Notes under the pieces: generated by a model | Seen by the model: the letters and a program-made list of their open reading frames with translations, nothing else | What the model was told of the DNA's origin: nothing | Databases searched by the model: none | Part shown: piece by piece, positions 36,658 to 47,815 of the stretch | How positions within the stretch are numbered: position 1 is the stretch's first letter | How the letters are laid out: each line of letters starts with the position of its first letter | Made by a program: the position numbers and the translations under genes | NCBI GenBank assembly: GCA_025765595.1 | Contig: JAIVFH010000119.1 | Span: forward strand, 30,257 to 94,256 | Length of the DNA: 64,000 nt | Direction of reading: 5' to 3' | DNA from: Obelidium mucronatum | Taxonomy: Eukaryota > Chytridiomycota > Chytridiomycetes > Chytridiales > Chytriomycetaceae

Positions 36658-37502
36658 TTATCCTTGCTTCAATAATGAAGACATGCCCTTCTGTAAATCT
36701 CCTTGAATCTGAGGCGTTAAACTGGTTCGCAGGAATTCTGTGGCGCTAACAATCGACCCGCGCCTCTTATCGTCATCAACAACTACCACCTCCAGATCAT
36801 GCATATTTAGCGGACTGAGGCACCAGTGGCATTTTCGGGCCTTAATGGGGACTTGCATTGCGCACTCTTCACATTCTTTGGTTTGTGGCACATCATGTTT
36901 TTTGAACGCCAAAAAGTAGTCACCCAACAGTTTGACAACAAGAAACATGAGCAAAGCTTGAATCAAGTTGTTGAGGAATTGTCCATAGTTCCATGTTACC
37001 GCGCCATCCAGATTTGCAAGCTGTATTTCAGGATGTTGATTAAATGGATCGATAGACTCAAGCCCAAACTCACTTGAACAGTAGCGTACGGGTGGCTAAA
37101 TCCTCCACTGCAACCAGTTGGACTTTTCGAGACTGAAGGGCATTTGAGAACGACGAATAGATTTGCTGAGGAAGGATAGCAGTTAGACACATCTTCATTT
37201 GAACTGCTGGAACACACTTACGCAGATTCGCAGCTCCAATCAGGCCGAGAAACGGAGTAACAAGATCAGAAACAAAACTGCTGATGAGCAAGGTGAAGGT
37301 CGATCCTGCAGGAGAAAACATGGTTCAGTTCTCGTCAGGTCCAGTGATCTGATTTGGTACCCAACAACAGACACAGCGCTATCAGAGATTCGGCAAAATT
37401 CAACACCAGTCCTTGGGTTTGATTGAATCCCTTCTTTAGCTGGAAGCCGATGGTGTGTGCACCATCAATCAATGGCTGAATGGGTTGTAAAGCAGACGAC
37501 AT
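36658..37502 (-). CDS. MscL-type large-conductance mechanosensitive channel with C-terminal zinc ribbon
   Basis: Exons: 37361-37502, 37222-37305, 37074-37165, 36658-37020, giving 226 aa without frame breaks. The first transmembrane helix reads LVLNFAESLIALCLLLGSTF with the following VSDLVTPFLGLIGAANL, which matches the MscL pore helix. The extracellular loop includes LFVVLKCPSV and DGAVTWNYGQFLNNLIQ, leading into TM2 (ALLMFLVVKLLGDYFLAF). Beyond the bacterial length a CEECAMQVPIKARKCHWC ribbon follows, as found in several MscL relatives. MscL opens under membrane tension. All four exons are needed to see the family, and all junctions are canonical GT-AG. Confidence 0.85.
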
Positions 37503-37507
37503 TTTAA

Positions 37508-39184
37508 TCAGATTAATTCTTCACTCTTTACTTTGGCTAAGTGGAAACTCTGGTTTTCTCTATTGAGCCCCATGATTGTCCTCCGATGATCATACAATAA
37601 CCTTTCCCCATCAAACACTTGTCCACAATCGTAGCAAACAAGGAATTTTCCATTTGACTGAATTGAATCATCCGCCTGAAAGATGGCCGCACAATTTGAA
37701 CATAGAAAGTCCGTAGCCCGACCCAACCCGTTCCTGTGCTCTGCAGTCACCGGTATGTCCAGAGCACACTTAACACATTTAGTTTGACCCGAATGCCAAT
37801 TCAAATGCCTCTGAAGCGCAGGGGCATAAAGAAACTTTTGAGTGCAAATCCCGCACGAAAGCGGACCATTTGCAGTTTCGTGTCGAGTCATGTGGCTTTT
37901 CATGTTGTCTTTTCGGGAAATGGTGGTGAAACAAATCGGACAAGTTGCGGGATTCCGACTAGGCGCCAGACTATCGCCAGAACTATTTGGAGGGTGGGGA
38001 TTCGAGCCGTATCGAAGAATATGTTCCATGAGTCTCTGGAAAACAAAAAATATTCATGAGCAAGAAATTTACACGGCAGATTGCGCACCTCTCTCTCTTT
38101 GAATATTGCCTCCACATTGAAGGCATTCGAATTGTGAATATTTTTCAGTTGGCTTCTCGCTTTCTTCGACCGGCGGAGTAGTGTATGGATTTGGTCGGGA
38201 AGTTGTTGAAGACGGAGTTTTGGGTGTGGGAGCAATAACTCGAGGAAGTTCAATCCGAATTCCTTGAATACATGATCGTTGTAGTGAATTTTGATTCGAG
38301 GGAGCTATATTATAACCAGGCTCTCGTTTTATTTGCTGAGACACGTATTGAAGATTCGTTTTGTGAATACTGTGGATTGAAGGATGCACGGCGGTAAAAT
38401 TTTCTCTTGGTATGTGTGGATACCACGGTATATGGGAGTTTGAATAGTTATATTGACCAAAGAACATTGGCCATTGTGGGAGTACGGTATGCCTGTTTGG
38501 TGGATTTTCTGCGATACAACTCCACGGCGACATGGGGTTAATTAATTGTATATGAGCCAACTCTTCTGTGTGAATAAATGGAGGCGTATCTTTTTGAGGA
38601 GTTGGCTCGCGTGAATTGTCACGGGTGCAGCTTGATGAAAACGCATCATCTTCTGCAATTCTCGCATCATCATCTTCAAATATGTCTGAATCATAAATTG
38701 ATACGTCGGACAATGGACTGCTTGGAATTTGAATTTCAGATGATATCAGAGGAACAACACTTGTGATTCCCGCTGCACACGCCGGTGGGTCCTCGGCCCC
38801 CAAATCGGGAAAATTATTTGATGAGCGTGAATCTTCTTCCGCTGGATTCATATATCCTAGTCTCTCGGTCTCCATCATTTCCGCCATCGCCATGTTGACA
38901 GCATGGGACTTTTCAGAGTCTCCACCCATCTCACACATCTCCATCGCATCATAGTCAGACGCTTCTTCGCTTACTTCAAGTTCTGAATCTTCATAGTCCG
39001 TCGCATTATCGCTTACTGTGTCGGCAATATCTTCTGCTGGGAAGAATATCAATTTGTCTGAAGGTCCACAGGTACGATCCGTGAGTTTGTGAATAGCATG
39101 ACACAAATTGTCGAAATGCAGTTGCGTACATATAGGCGCGTTAAGAGCAGCAGATATAGTTGTAGATTCTTTCGTTTTTATCAT
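37508..39184 (-). CDS. C2H2 zinc-finger protein
   Basis: Two exons, about 38090-39184 and 37508-38036. The first encodes an acidic, disordered region from the ATG at 39184 (many Asp/Glu/Ser, e.g. SDNATDYEDSELEVSEEASD), ending in CLQCGG. The second carries classical fingers CPICFTTISRKDNMKSHMTRH and CGICTQKFLYAPALQRHLNWH, then CVKC/CSNC and CYDCGQVFDGERLLYDH. The intron has a GTGCGC donor and a TTTTCCAG acceptor; its phase needs a 1-nt correction. The next gene upstream is also a C2H2 protein on the same strand. Confidence 0.65.
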
Positions 39185-39283
39185 CGGTCTTTCTGAGAGA
39201 CAGATTTACACTTTAAAATATATAATTATTTATCTTTATTTATTTAGAGTCAAATAATATACTGATTTATGAAGTATTTAACG

Positions 39284-40466
39284 TCACTCTGCGGCATGTA
39301 CTGAAATTTTACTGTGCGTTTTTGTAACGTGACATTTGAGGCTGGACTCGTGGAAATACACTTTGCCACAAAAAGAACACGACAGTCTTTTTCTTCTTCT
39401 TGATCCAAAGGGTTTGTCATTCTTTTCAGTTTTCGTTACTTTCTCAGCTTTCTCAGCTTTCTCGGCTTTCTTAATTTTTCTTTGGAACTGCTCATTATGT
39501 TCCTTCTTTCTGTGCATCAATAGAGCGCAAGCAAAAGGGAAGGAAATTTTGCAAATACGGCAACTGTGAAACGTGCGTCTTTGATCTCGGTGTTTATCGA
39601 GCTCCTGGAATACATTATGATTTAGCATTTATCCGTGCCAAAAATCAGTCCCACCTTTTGATTACTGAACTCATCGTTACAAGTTTTGCATTTGAAAATT
39701 GGTGCTGGAGGGCGAGCTGTCAGTAGTTGGTTGTCAGATTCGGCGGCAGCACTTGAGCGCGCTAAGCAGTCATATTCTGCGATAGGTGGGCCGTCCACAA
39801 ATGTAAAATATCCACTCCTGCGGCTACGAGCGGCAACTGTTCCGTTCATTTCCGTATTTTGAATACTGATTGACACTCTTTGTGGCCCAAATGAAGATGA
39901 TAAGTCTGCAGTGATGACAAGTGGGTCGACTATTGTGAAAGTCCCAATGGGTCTCTTCGTTTTGAGAAGGGGCAGCGCGTCACTTATTCGTTCGATTGTC
40001 TCTTGCATTTCAGATTCTTGGAGTTGACAAATATTGCAAAGGAGCCGGCGCTGACTTTCCACGGCTGTAGGGCCGGATGTGTGAAAATTTGATTCCTTAT
40101 TAAGAAAGTTAGCTTATTCACATAGGAGCAGGTCAGCCTGAGTGCACCAACATTTTGGGAGTTGAACGATTTACCGCAGTGGAGACAGGTGTCACAAGGC
40201 TTGACTCTCGGAGCGAGCGCTTCTTCGGCAGCGCTGTTATACGCTGATTTATTTCCAGGATTTCTAGTTTTTGTGTATCTCGAAGGCAGCTGGTTGTTTG
40301 GCTCTTCGTCCGAAGAATACTCATATTCTGTCGCTAGCTCCAATTCTTCTTCATCCGCAAAGCGGCTCTGCGGCTCGTTTCCATGCATACCAAAGGCCGA
40401 TGGCAGAATAGTAAAGCAGTGGACGGGTCGGGTCGGACGTTGGTTTTTGACAGGAGAACTGGGCAT
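39284..40466 (-). CDS. C2H2 zinc-finger protein
   Basis: Start at 40466 (MPSSPVKNQRPTRPVH). The acidic N-terminus holds CDTCLHCGKSFNSQNV, which ends at an intron near 40090-40160. The second exon (LCNICQLQESEMQETIER, CKTCNDEFSNQK) is followed by a third from about 39605: CRICKISFPFACALLMHRKKEH, a KAEKAEKAEK linker, and CSFCGKVYFHESSLKCHVTKTH. Cys/His spacing of the last two fingers is canonical. Together with the neighbour at 37508-39184 it may be a diverged tandem pair, both having a finger opening next to an intron. Confidence 0.65.
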
Positions 40467-40910
40467 TGTGGCGGCGAATGGGTCAGATCAAAGACGTTGC
40501 TTGCGTGTCGAAGCCGGGCGTTAATTAAAGCGAAAGAGTTATTGGTGTTCGAGGCTGCTCGCTTGTTGCTGAGTTCTAACTCGTATTTATTCTCCAATTA
40601 TTTGTAAACATCCTCCAGTCCATCCCTCAAACGAAACCAGACTTTGATATTCGGAACTGAAGTCACCTGAACCTGCAAGTTTGATCGGTTCATGACAATT
40701 TCGTTTCAATATTGATTGATAAGAACTTTGGAGATGAAGCGATGCTGAATAAGCCGACGTTGGAAGTTGTTGCGTCTACTTGAATGCGTCTGATGCGTCT
40801 TTCCTTTTTTTTCAAGATACGGCGATCTGTCTTGATGCTATTACCATAATTTTAATGCCTGATTGCGCTTGCAAGTTTTTCGAAATGTGACCTTGTCGGT
40901 ACCCCGGCCG
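40467..40910. other. Divergent intergenic region
   Basis: Upstream DNA of the C2H2 gene (minus) and of the tyrosinase gene (plus). No gene seen. Confidence 0.4.
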
Positions 40911-40929
40911 GCAACTTCTAAGAAGTTGC
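40911..40929. promoter_or_regulatory. Perfect inverted repeat upstream of tyrosinase gene
   Basis: GCAACTTCT, one spacer base, AGAAGTTGC: two 9-bp arms about 80 bp before the tyrosinase ATG and about 50 bp before its TATA-like box. It could be a regulator binding site. Confidence 0.35.
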
Positions 40930-40978
40930 TACTTTAGCCATTTGCTGATTAAATTAGGCTTGATTAAATTGGTGGCAT

Positions 40979-40985
40979 TATAAAG
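40979..40985 (+). promoter_or_regulatory. TATA-like box of tyrosinase gene
   Basis: TATAAAG 21 bp before the ATG at 41006. Close spacing would give a very short leader, or translation starts at the second ATG (41018). Confidence 0.35.
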
Positions 40986-41005
40986 TGTGCCCATAGGAAT
41001 TTCGA

Positions 41006-43283
41006 ATGGAACTGAAAATGAAATTTATGAATATCTGGATAATCACTTTGGCCTCTATTGGCCTTGCTAGCGCTGCTTGCACGAATCCAACTGTGCGGAG
41101 GGAATGGATGCAGCTGTCAGCGGCTGAGAAGAATGGCTACATTGCAGCAGTCAAAGTCGTAACCAATCGCCCAAGATCCAATCAGTACCAAGACGCTACT
41201 CGAATGTCTACAGACTGATTTCACTGCTACACATGCTGCTAATGCTCATTGGGCTCACGGTACTTAACAGATCATGGTGTCAACATTTGTGTCTAAAAGT
41301 GAACTACATCACAGCAAATGCTGAATTCCTGGTGTTTCACAGAGCAATGCTCAGTTTGTATGAAAAAGCGCTGGCTTCCGCAGGATGGAATGGCGGATTG
41401 GTTTATTTAGATGAGGGATATTATTATGATGTGAGTTAGACACAGAATCAACGGAAGTCGTACCACCAGCTAATAATTTTTCTTAATCCCGCAGAATTGG
41501 CAGGATACCACTCAAACCGATCTCTTTTCTGCCACATATTTTGGTACACAAGGCACTAGAGGCTCTTGTTTACGAAATGGCCAGTTCACATCGTCATTTA
41601 CAGATTTGGCTGCGAATGGAATAAGACAATGCGTGCAGAGATGTGGTGATGGTGATTTTTGGGATTCTACTTTGGTTGCATCTGTTTTGGGGTCAGCAAC
41701 GACTTACGATCAACTTCGCGGTGACGACACTTCAAATTATCACGGATCTGGACATATTGTGAGTGAAACCAATTCATTCTCCTGGCAATTTTGATTTAAT
41801 AATTGCAATGAAATATCAATGCAGTCTATCGGTGGTACTGGATGTGATATGTCAGATTCCCTTTGGAGTCCAAGAGATCCAGTATTTTATCTCCACCATG
41901 CGTATGTGGACAAAATTTACTGGAAGTGGCAGCAACTTTGCCCCACTTACAAGAATTCTTATAATGGCAATCTTGCTTCGGGATCAAACCCAAACAATCC
42001 GCTTCTAGGGAATTCACGGCCTGTAAACCCCAACCAGCCCTTAGACTCTTGGACAGGCCTGACTGCCGGCGACATGTTTGACACCAACAACGATTTTCTC
42101 TGCTATACTTATTCCAAGAGCCCTGGCGATATATCGTATTCTGCCGTCAGGTGCCCAGGAGGACAAGCACCAAACATCAACCCTTGGGCTGTTAGTACCA
42201 CAAGCAAAACAACCACATCAACTACTTCGCGCACATCCTCGACAACTTCTAGTAATCCAACTACAACTACATCCCGTACTTCGTCAACAACGTTGACCAC
42301 ATCGACCACCGTGACTACGTCGACTACGTCGACTATTTCAACTACAACAACTCCGCCGCGTACTTCATCGACTACTTTGACCACAACCACAACAAGTTCA
42401 AGTCCGTTGTCTACGTCTACCACGGCCTCTTCAACCTCAACGACTCTCCCTACTTCGTCGACAACGTCAACGACAACAAATCCCATCACTACTACATCAA
42501 GTCTTCCAGACAAAATCTTCGACAGAAACGTCCACAACCTCCACAAGTTCAACAACTGCCGCTTCGACGACCAAAACAACCCCCTCCACCTCCACCTCAT
42601 CCCGAACCACAACTAGCACCACCATCACTAAAACAAAAACTTCGACCACTACCACACCCGACGCCATCACTCCTTGTTATACAGCCTGGAATCCGTCGGG
42701 AACCTACAGCGTCAGAGGATTGCTTGTTAGCTACAAAAACGTCAACTACAGAACAAAGTGGTGGGCTGGGCCAGCGAATATTCCCGATTTTGTAACGCTT
42801 TGGTCCAACACTCCATGGGAGTCCCTTGGACCTTGCCGCCCCGCTGCTGTTGTCAAGAGAGAACGCTCTATTTCGTACACTGCTCAAAGAGTTGCGAATG
42901 GAACCGTTCAAGTGAGCGTCCAATGCGATGACCAAGCTCTCAAACAGTTTCTGATTCCAGATGGATGTACGGTTCACAAGGTATTCTGTTCCCATGTATC
43001 TGTGAAGCCAGTTGGTTTCGAACATGATCCATCGCGTTCAATGGATCAAAGACAAGCGTTTAGTGCCTGTCCTATGGTTGTTCGTTCGCAAATCTGCGAC
43101 AAAGTCACAAAGTACGTGCGTCCAGCTCATCTCAAGGCTCCTACCAGTTCAAGCAAGCACAAGTACCCATCCACTCTCACTGACGAACAGATTGCAGCCA
43201 GAAATTTGGATTGGTGCGGTATCCGTGCTAGTGATGCCAAAATCATGAGACTTGTCGATGAGTTGAATGCAAAGGGGCTTTGA
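41006..43283 (+). CDS. Secreted tyrosinase with Thr-rich linker, chitin-binding (CBM5/12-like) module and novel C-terminal domain
   Basis: Copper oxidase of phenols, secreted. A signal peptide (NIWIITLASIGLASA) precedes the mature start ACTNPTVRREW. Introns: 41262-41314, 41431-41494, 41759-41824. CuA histidines lie in THAANAHWAH and FLVFHRAML; CuB histidines in YHGSGHI and DPVFYLHHAYVDKIYWKW. A mucin-like Thr/Ser region follows (about 42180-42650, with a frame slip near 42505), then CYTAWNPSGTYSVRG and YRTKWWAGPANIPD up to LGPC, which fit the aromatic signature of chitin-binding type-3 modules. The last about 150 residues (QVSVQCDDQALKQFLIPDGC, TDEQIAARNLDWCGIRASDA) match nothing I know. A slip near 41215 breaks the first copper region. 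Melanin or wall cross-linking on chitin is a likely role. Confidence 0.8.
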
Positions 43284-43416
43284 CCAACCAATTGACATGA
43301 TTCAATACCTTAGCCCTAACCAATACTTTCTATCGCACATGTCTCATAACTTTCGAGAAACTTTTCCTTTTACTTCATGAAAACATGTCCAAAAACATAG
43401 AAATAAACTATAGATT

Positions 43417-46400
43417 TCACTTGAACTTGATGTGCACAGGAGATGCGTTTGCAACCAAAGGTATCCAAACTGTGATAGCATCAACGCCGATCTGTTCAGT
43501 AGCGGCGTCTTCGGGCAAAGATATAATATCGGCGAGGCCGATCTCAGGAGGAAGGGTTACAGGAGCAACACAACTCTTTTGTGTAGTTACGGAAATTCCA
43601 GAAATGCCGACACCATTGGCAGTAACATTAAGAAACTGATTTACAATCACACCAGCTGTCTCATAAATTTGGCGATTGATAAACTTTTGCGTCAAGTCGT
43701 CCTGTTTGAGGTTGATGATTGGCCAATTCGAAACCTGCGTAAAGTTTCCAAAGATGGCTTCCACCCATTGTTGCATAAGTCCAAGCTTTCCAGTCGCAGA
43801 TCCCATCGTGACAACCGGCAAATCGGCATTACGAAGATTGGCCTGGTGAAACATTGCGGGAGCCCAAGATAACAGAGCAAGAGTTCGCATGTTACGAAAG
43901 ACTTCCATCGCCATCAAATATTCGTATGTGTGGTTTGTTTGGTCCATCGAACAGCTTCACCCAGAGTGCTTGAGCCAAGAAAGAATAAAGTTGACTGAAT
44001 TTATTGACTAATCACACAGAGACGGATACATGGATAGACGCAGAATTGCACCCACAGCATCACAGCGTCAAAGGTCACGTAGTCAAGAAGGCAGCAGATG
44101 AAAGAATCACCGGTGGGAGTCTACAGAGGTAGGGACCCCACATGTGGCGCCTCTTCAAAAAGCAATTTGACACGGAGCTTTGAGCGTGAGATGAGTGGGT
44201 GGTAATCGATTGTGTACCAGTGAAAGACAAATCGTTGAGGCCGATTAGCAACTCAAGAGATTTGTCTACATGGAACAGCAATGCGATAGAAGAGATTGGA
44301 GTATGCTTACGTAAAGGGGAGAGAGGGTTGTATAGCACCCTGGGAGACACCCACGTATGTGGCACTGAATGAGAAAAGTGTATGAAGAGGAGTGGTGAGG
44401 TCGTTTAGCGACTCAAAAGCATTCACGACAAGCAAGGAGCAGGGAGAAACAAGTGTGTGTTTTTAGAAGGCAACATTGAGGTCGTTTAGCGACTCAAGAG
44501 CGTACACAATAAATAGTAGAGGAGGAAGGAGAAACAAGTGTGCGTTTTTAGAAAATGCGTCGTTGAGGTCGTTTAGCGACTCAAGAGCGTACACAATAAA
44601 TAGTAGAGGAGGAAGGAGAAACGAGTGTGTGTGTTGTAGAAAAGGCATCATTGAGGTCGTTTAGCGACTCAAGAGCGTACACAATAAATAGTAGCGGAGG
44701 AAGGAAGAGGCAGAGAGAAACAAGTATGCGTTTCTAGAAAATGCGTCGTTGAGGTCGTTTAGCGACTCAAGAGAGCACACAACAAATAGTAGAGGAGGAA
44801 GGAAGAGGCAGAGAGAAACAAGTATGCGTTTCTAGAAAATGCGTCGTTGAGGTCGTTTAGCGACTCAAGAGCGCACACAACAAATAGTAGAGGAGGAAGA
44901 AGAAACAAGTGTGTACTTTTGGAAGAGGCGTTGTTGAGAGAGGAGGATGGAGGTTGTTTAGCAACTCAAGAGCATGCACAAAGCTTAGTAGAGGAGTGGT
45001 AGCGTAGCCGATAAGGGTATTTCCAAATGAGAGCGAGGCGTGGTGGGTGGGAGTCTCGAAATTAGATCCCGCAATGTCAGCGCGTCTGCTGGAATGGCAT
45101 GCGGTGGTCCCGCGGATGGAGCGCAGACGCGTTTTGTTTGTTGACGACAAATCTGCAATACACTTGAAAGCACGCACTCCTTCTTCCGCCACGATGGCCC
45201 AGCAAATCACCCACTCCGATCGCAAGCTCTCTTTATTCGTGATTGGCAACAAAAATGTTGTTGTACAGCTGTGTGTTATACACTGTGTTTGTTGTGTTGA
45301 AGTAAATCGTAACGCTTTGGCGGGGAATTATCGTAAATCCGTCGTGTCCATTGTTGGCAACAGTTGTGATGAGCGGCCACCACATTGGGCGATGGGGATT
45401 GAGTGTTTTTGGACGAGACGAGTCACCAACAGCCCCAGTGATTCCAAAATCCATAAGTCCTCTCAGTGCATCGCCATTGAAGAAGCCAGAAATTCCGGGG
45501 GTAACCATAGATTTGTTGCTCCAAAATGTCTGGCCATCAAGTCCCCAAAACTTATCGCTCGCCAGTTGAAAGTTGAAGCTTATTTCATTGATAGTGTCAC
45601 TGAAAGAATTGTTGTTAAGGATCTCATGGGTAAATGTGTGAGAACACCAGAGAAACTTGTTTGTTGTTTTGGTGAGGTTTCCAGGGGCAGAGAAAAAGCT
45701 GTACAGCGAATCGAGGGCCAAATTAGCCTTGGTCCAGTTTCGATCCACAGCGGTAAGATTGGGCCAAATAGTCAGTCCAGAACCGAGAGGCTTCTTCCAG
45801 TCTAATGGTGCATCCGTCAAATCCGGGTCAATGTCGATGTAGTAGTCAGTGCTATTCGAAATCCGTTCCAAAATACCGTTGCCTATTTAATCGGAATATT
45901 AATTTCACATGCGAAGACACATTTCACAAATACCATTGAAAGCCATTTCAATTGTAACATTTGAACCAACGGGCAGTCTCCTATTCAAGTCAGGCATCCA
46001 ATCAATTAATCCTTGTATATCAGCCGGACTATTTCGGTAAGAGACTGCTATGCCATTCTCATCAAGACCATCTGTTGTCAGAAATACGTCGTCAATTTGG
46101 GGAGTGAAGTAAACTCGTCGGATTCCCGTATACAGTCCTCGAGTCACCCATTGAAACCAAATATTTCCAATTGTATTGCATGTAATGGACCAAGAACCGC
46201 AGGGGAGGAAGAACGACATTTGCCATCTATTTGGTTCAAATTGCATGACAACTGCTGCCGAACCGCTGTAGTCGAAGTTTAAAACAGATGTTGCTGCAGC
46301 GTTATCCAAAATTGAAGCTGGAAAATTGCAGGATCCACCAGGGACGTAGTCTCCTGCAGGAAGAGACCAGGTGGATTTTAAACCAGCAGGATCAGTAAAT

Positions 46401-47676
46401 TGAGTGGCTGCCGGCCTTAGATTCAAACTGGTTTGGCTATTACAAGAGCTTTCGCCAGCAAATGATGTGACTTTTCCAGTGTAAGCCATGGCGGTGGGGG
46501 CATCATTAAGCGCAACCATCCGAACTCCATAATATTGCTGATACTTGTGAATTTGACGCCATTGCCAATCATACAATGTTGACAAGTAAGACCCATTGGA
46601 GAATTCAGCTTTGTTGTTGATTAAACAAAGAAATCTTAGGACATAACAAGGTAACCACCTGTCATTTGACCATTGGTCAGGACAATGGCACTGTACTTTC
46701 CAATGGCATTCGGTGATACTTCCAAGTCCAAAGGTGTGTCTAGTAAAGTTGTATTCTTGAAATCAATAGTGTCGAATGCCATCCCATAGCTCATGAAAAC
46801 CGTTTGCGGATATTCTTCAGATCCATCGCCCACTACAAAATCAAAGCGCGAGTCTGTACTTCAGCCGCATGTAGCACTGGGACGATACTATAGACACCGC
46901 GAGAAGCCCAGCTGATCCAGATTTCGTTGGTGTAATCGGATACACCTTTAGGGGAGGACAGAAGATCCCAAGCGGCTGTTTGGTAAAAGAACGACAGCTG
47001 TTCCTGAGTCGGAGCGAATGTGTAGATGCAAGCGGCAACATCAGAAGTCGTGAAATTGAGGACAGGGGTGACTGCAGAGGCATTCAAAACCGTTGCGCCG
47101 TAGACAGCGCCCGTGCTGTCAGTTTCGTTAGTTTGTGCGACTGCGGCCGACGCGCGGGGCGGACTTGCTTACGTAACGCGAAGCTGAAACGAAGACGGAA
47201 GTCCGGCGGCAGACGCGACGCCCGCATCCGCCGGCACAAGCGACGCCGGCGCACCGCCAAAAGCGCCCGCCGCAGCCGCTGTGAAGCCCGCGGCCGCTCC
47301 CGCCCCAGGAACGTCAAAGAAGGAAACGAGGCGGACTTGGTGCGCGCTTTGGTAAGCGTAAAGCTGCGTCCACTGCGCCGTGGAGAAGTTGATAACTCCA
47401 CTGCCAAGAAGAATCATCGAGAAGTTTGCCACAGAATCAACCTCAAGAGGCAGCAGTGTGAATGAGGTGCTCGAAAGCGTATCGTAAGCGATAAATGGGA
47501 CATTGTAGTTCTTGAGGGCAATAATGGCCGATGCTGCAGATGGAGTGTCGCTGCCTTTAAAAACTGGGTCAGAGTTTCATAAAAAACAGAAAACCAAAAA
47601 TTACAGCCTGATTTAACGGAGGAGCGGCGCCCACTGCACAGGCAGCGAGTAAAAATGAAGTCAAAATGTCGACCAT
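43417..47676 (-). CDS. Agd3-like exopolysaccharide deacetylase (CE18 type), two N-terminal modules, interrupted by a minisatellite-bearing insert
   Basis: Start at 47676 with a signal peptide (MVDILTSFLLAACAVGA). Two related modules follow. Module A (about 47550-46850): SAASAIIALKNYNVPFIAYD, FSTAQWTQLYAYQSAHQVRL, WISWASRGVYS. Module B (46835-46140): GDGSEEYPQTVFMSYG, LYDWQWRQIHKYQQYYGVRM, WFQWVTRGLYT. The deacetylase region has YFTPQIDDVFLTTDG (metal-site Asp pair, about 46090) and WCSHTFTHEIL (HxxxH, about 45640). The C-terminal part (43417-43947) resumes with TYEYLMAMEVFRNMRTLALL and NPAMFHQANLR-like sequence. Between them, 43948-45232 is non-coding insert. The family deacetylates galactosamine-containing surface polysaccharide in other fungi. 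Small slips are frequent; a GC-rich patch lies at 47100-47330. Confidence 0.65.
43948..45232. other. Non-coding insert splitting the Agd3-like gene
   Basis: About 1.28 kb between two parts of one deacetylase gene. All frames are closed or repetitive. It carries the tandem repeat at 44399-44990. I did not find clear terminal inverted repeats or a target-site duplication, so whether it is a mobile element, an unusually long intron or a rearrangement is open. Confidence 0.5.
44399..44990. repeat. Minisatellite, units of about 81-101 bp
   Basis: Seven recognisable units start with GTCGTTTAGCGACTCAAGAG at 44400, 44481, 44568, 44656, 44754, 44852 and (degenerate) 44953. Each unit then has ACACAATAAATAGTAGAGG, GGAGAAACAAGTGTG and a GAAAATGCGTCGTTGAG end. 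The unit start contains a GTCG-TTTAG-CGAC hairpin. An older diverged copy is seen near 44235. Confidence 0.9.
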
Positions 47677-47815
47677 TCGAAGTGTTTCTTTTTTTGGTGA
47701 AACGATACAATGAGGCGCTGTTTCAAACAAAACTATACTTGATGACTTCAAATTCTTAAAATAATACATATAATTAAAATGATTGAAGGAGAGTTGTGCG
47801 ACGGGAGAAGAAGAT

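Noticed and set aside
44463..44664. Short frames on both strands over 44.4-45.0 kb
   Set aside because: They come from the minisatellite unit and change with unit length; no conserved protein.
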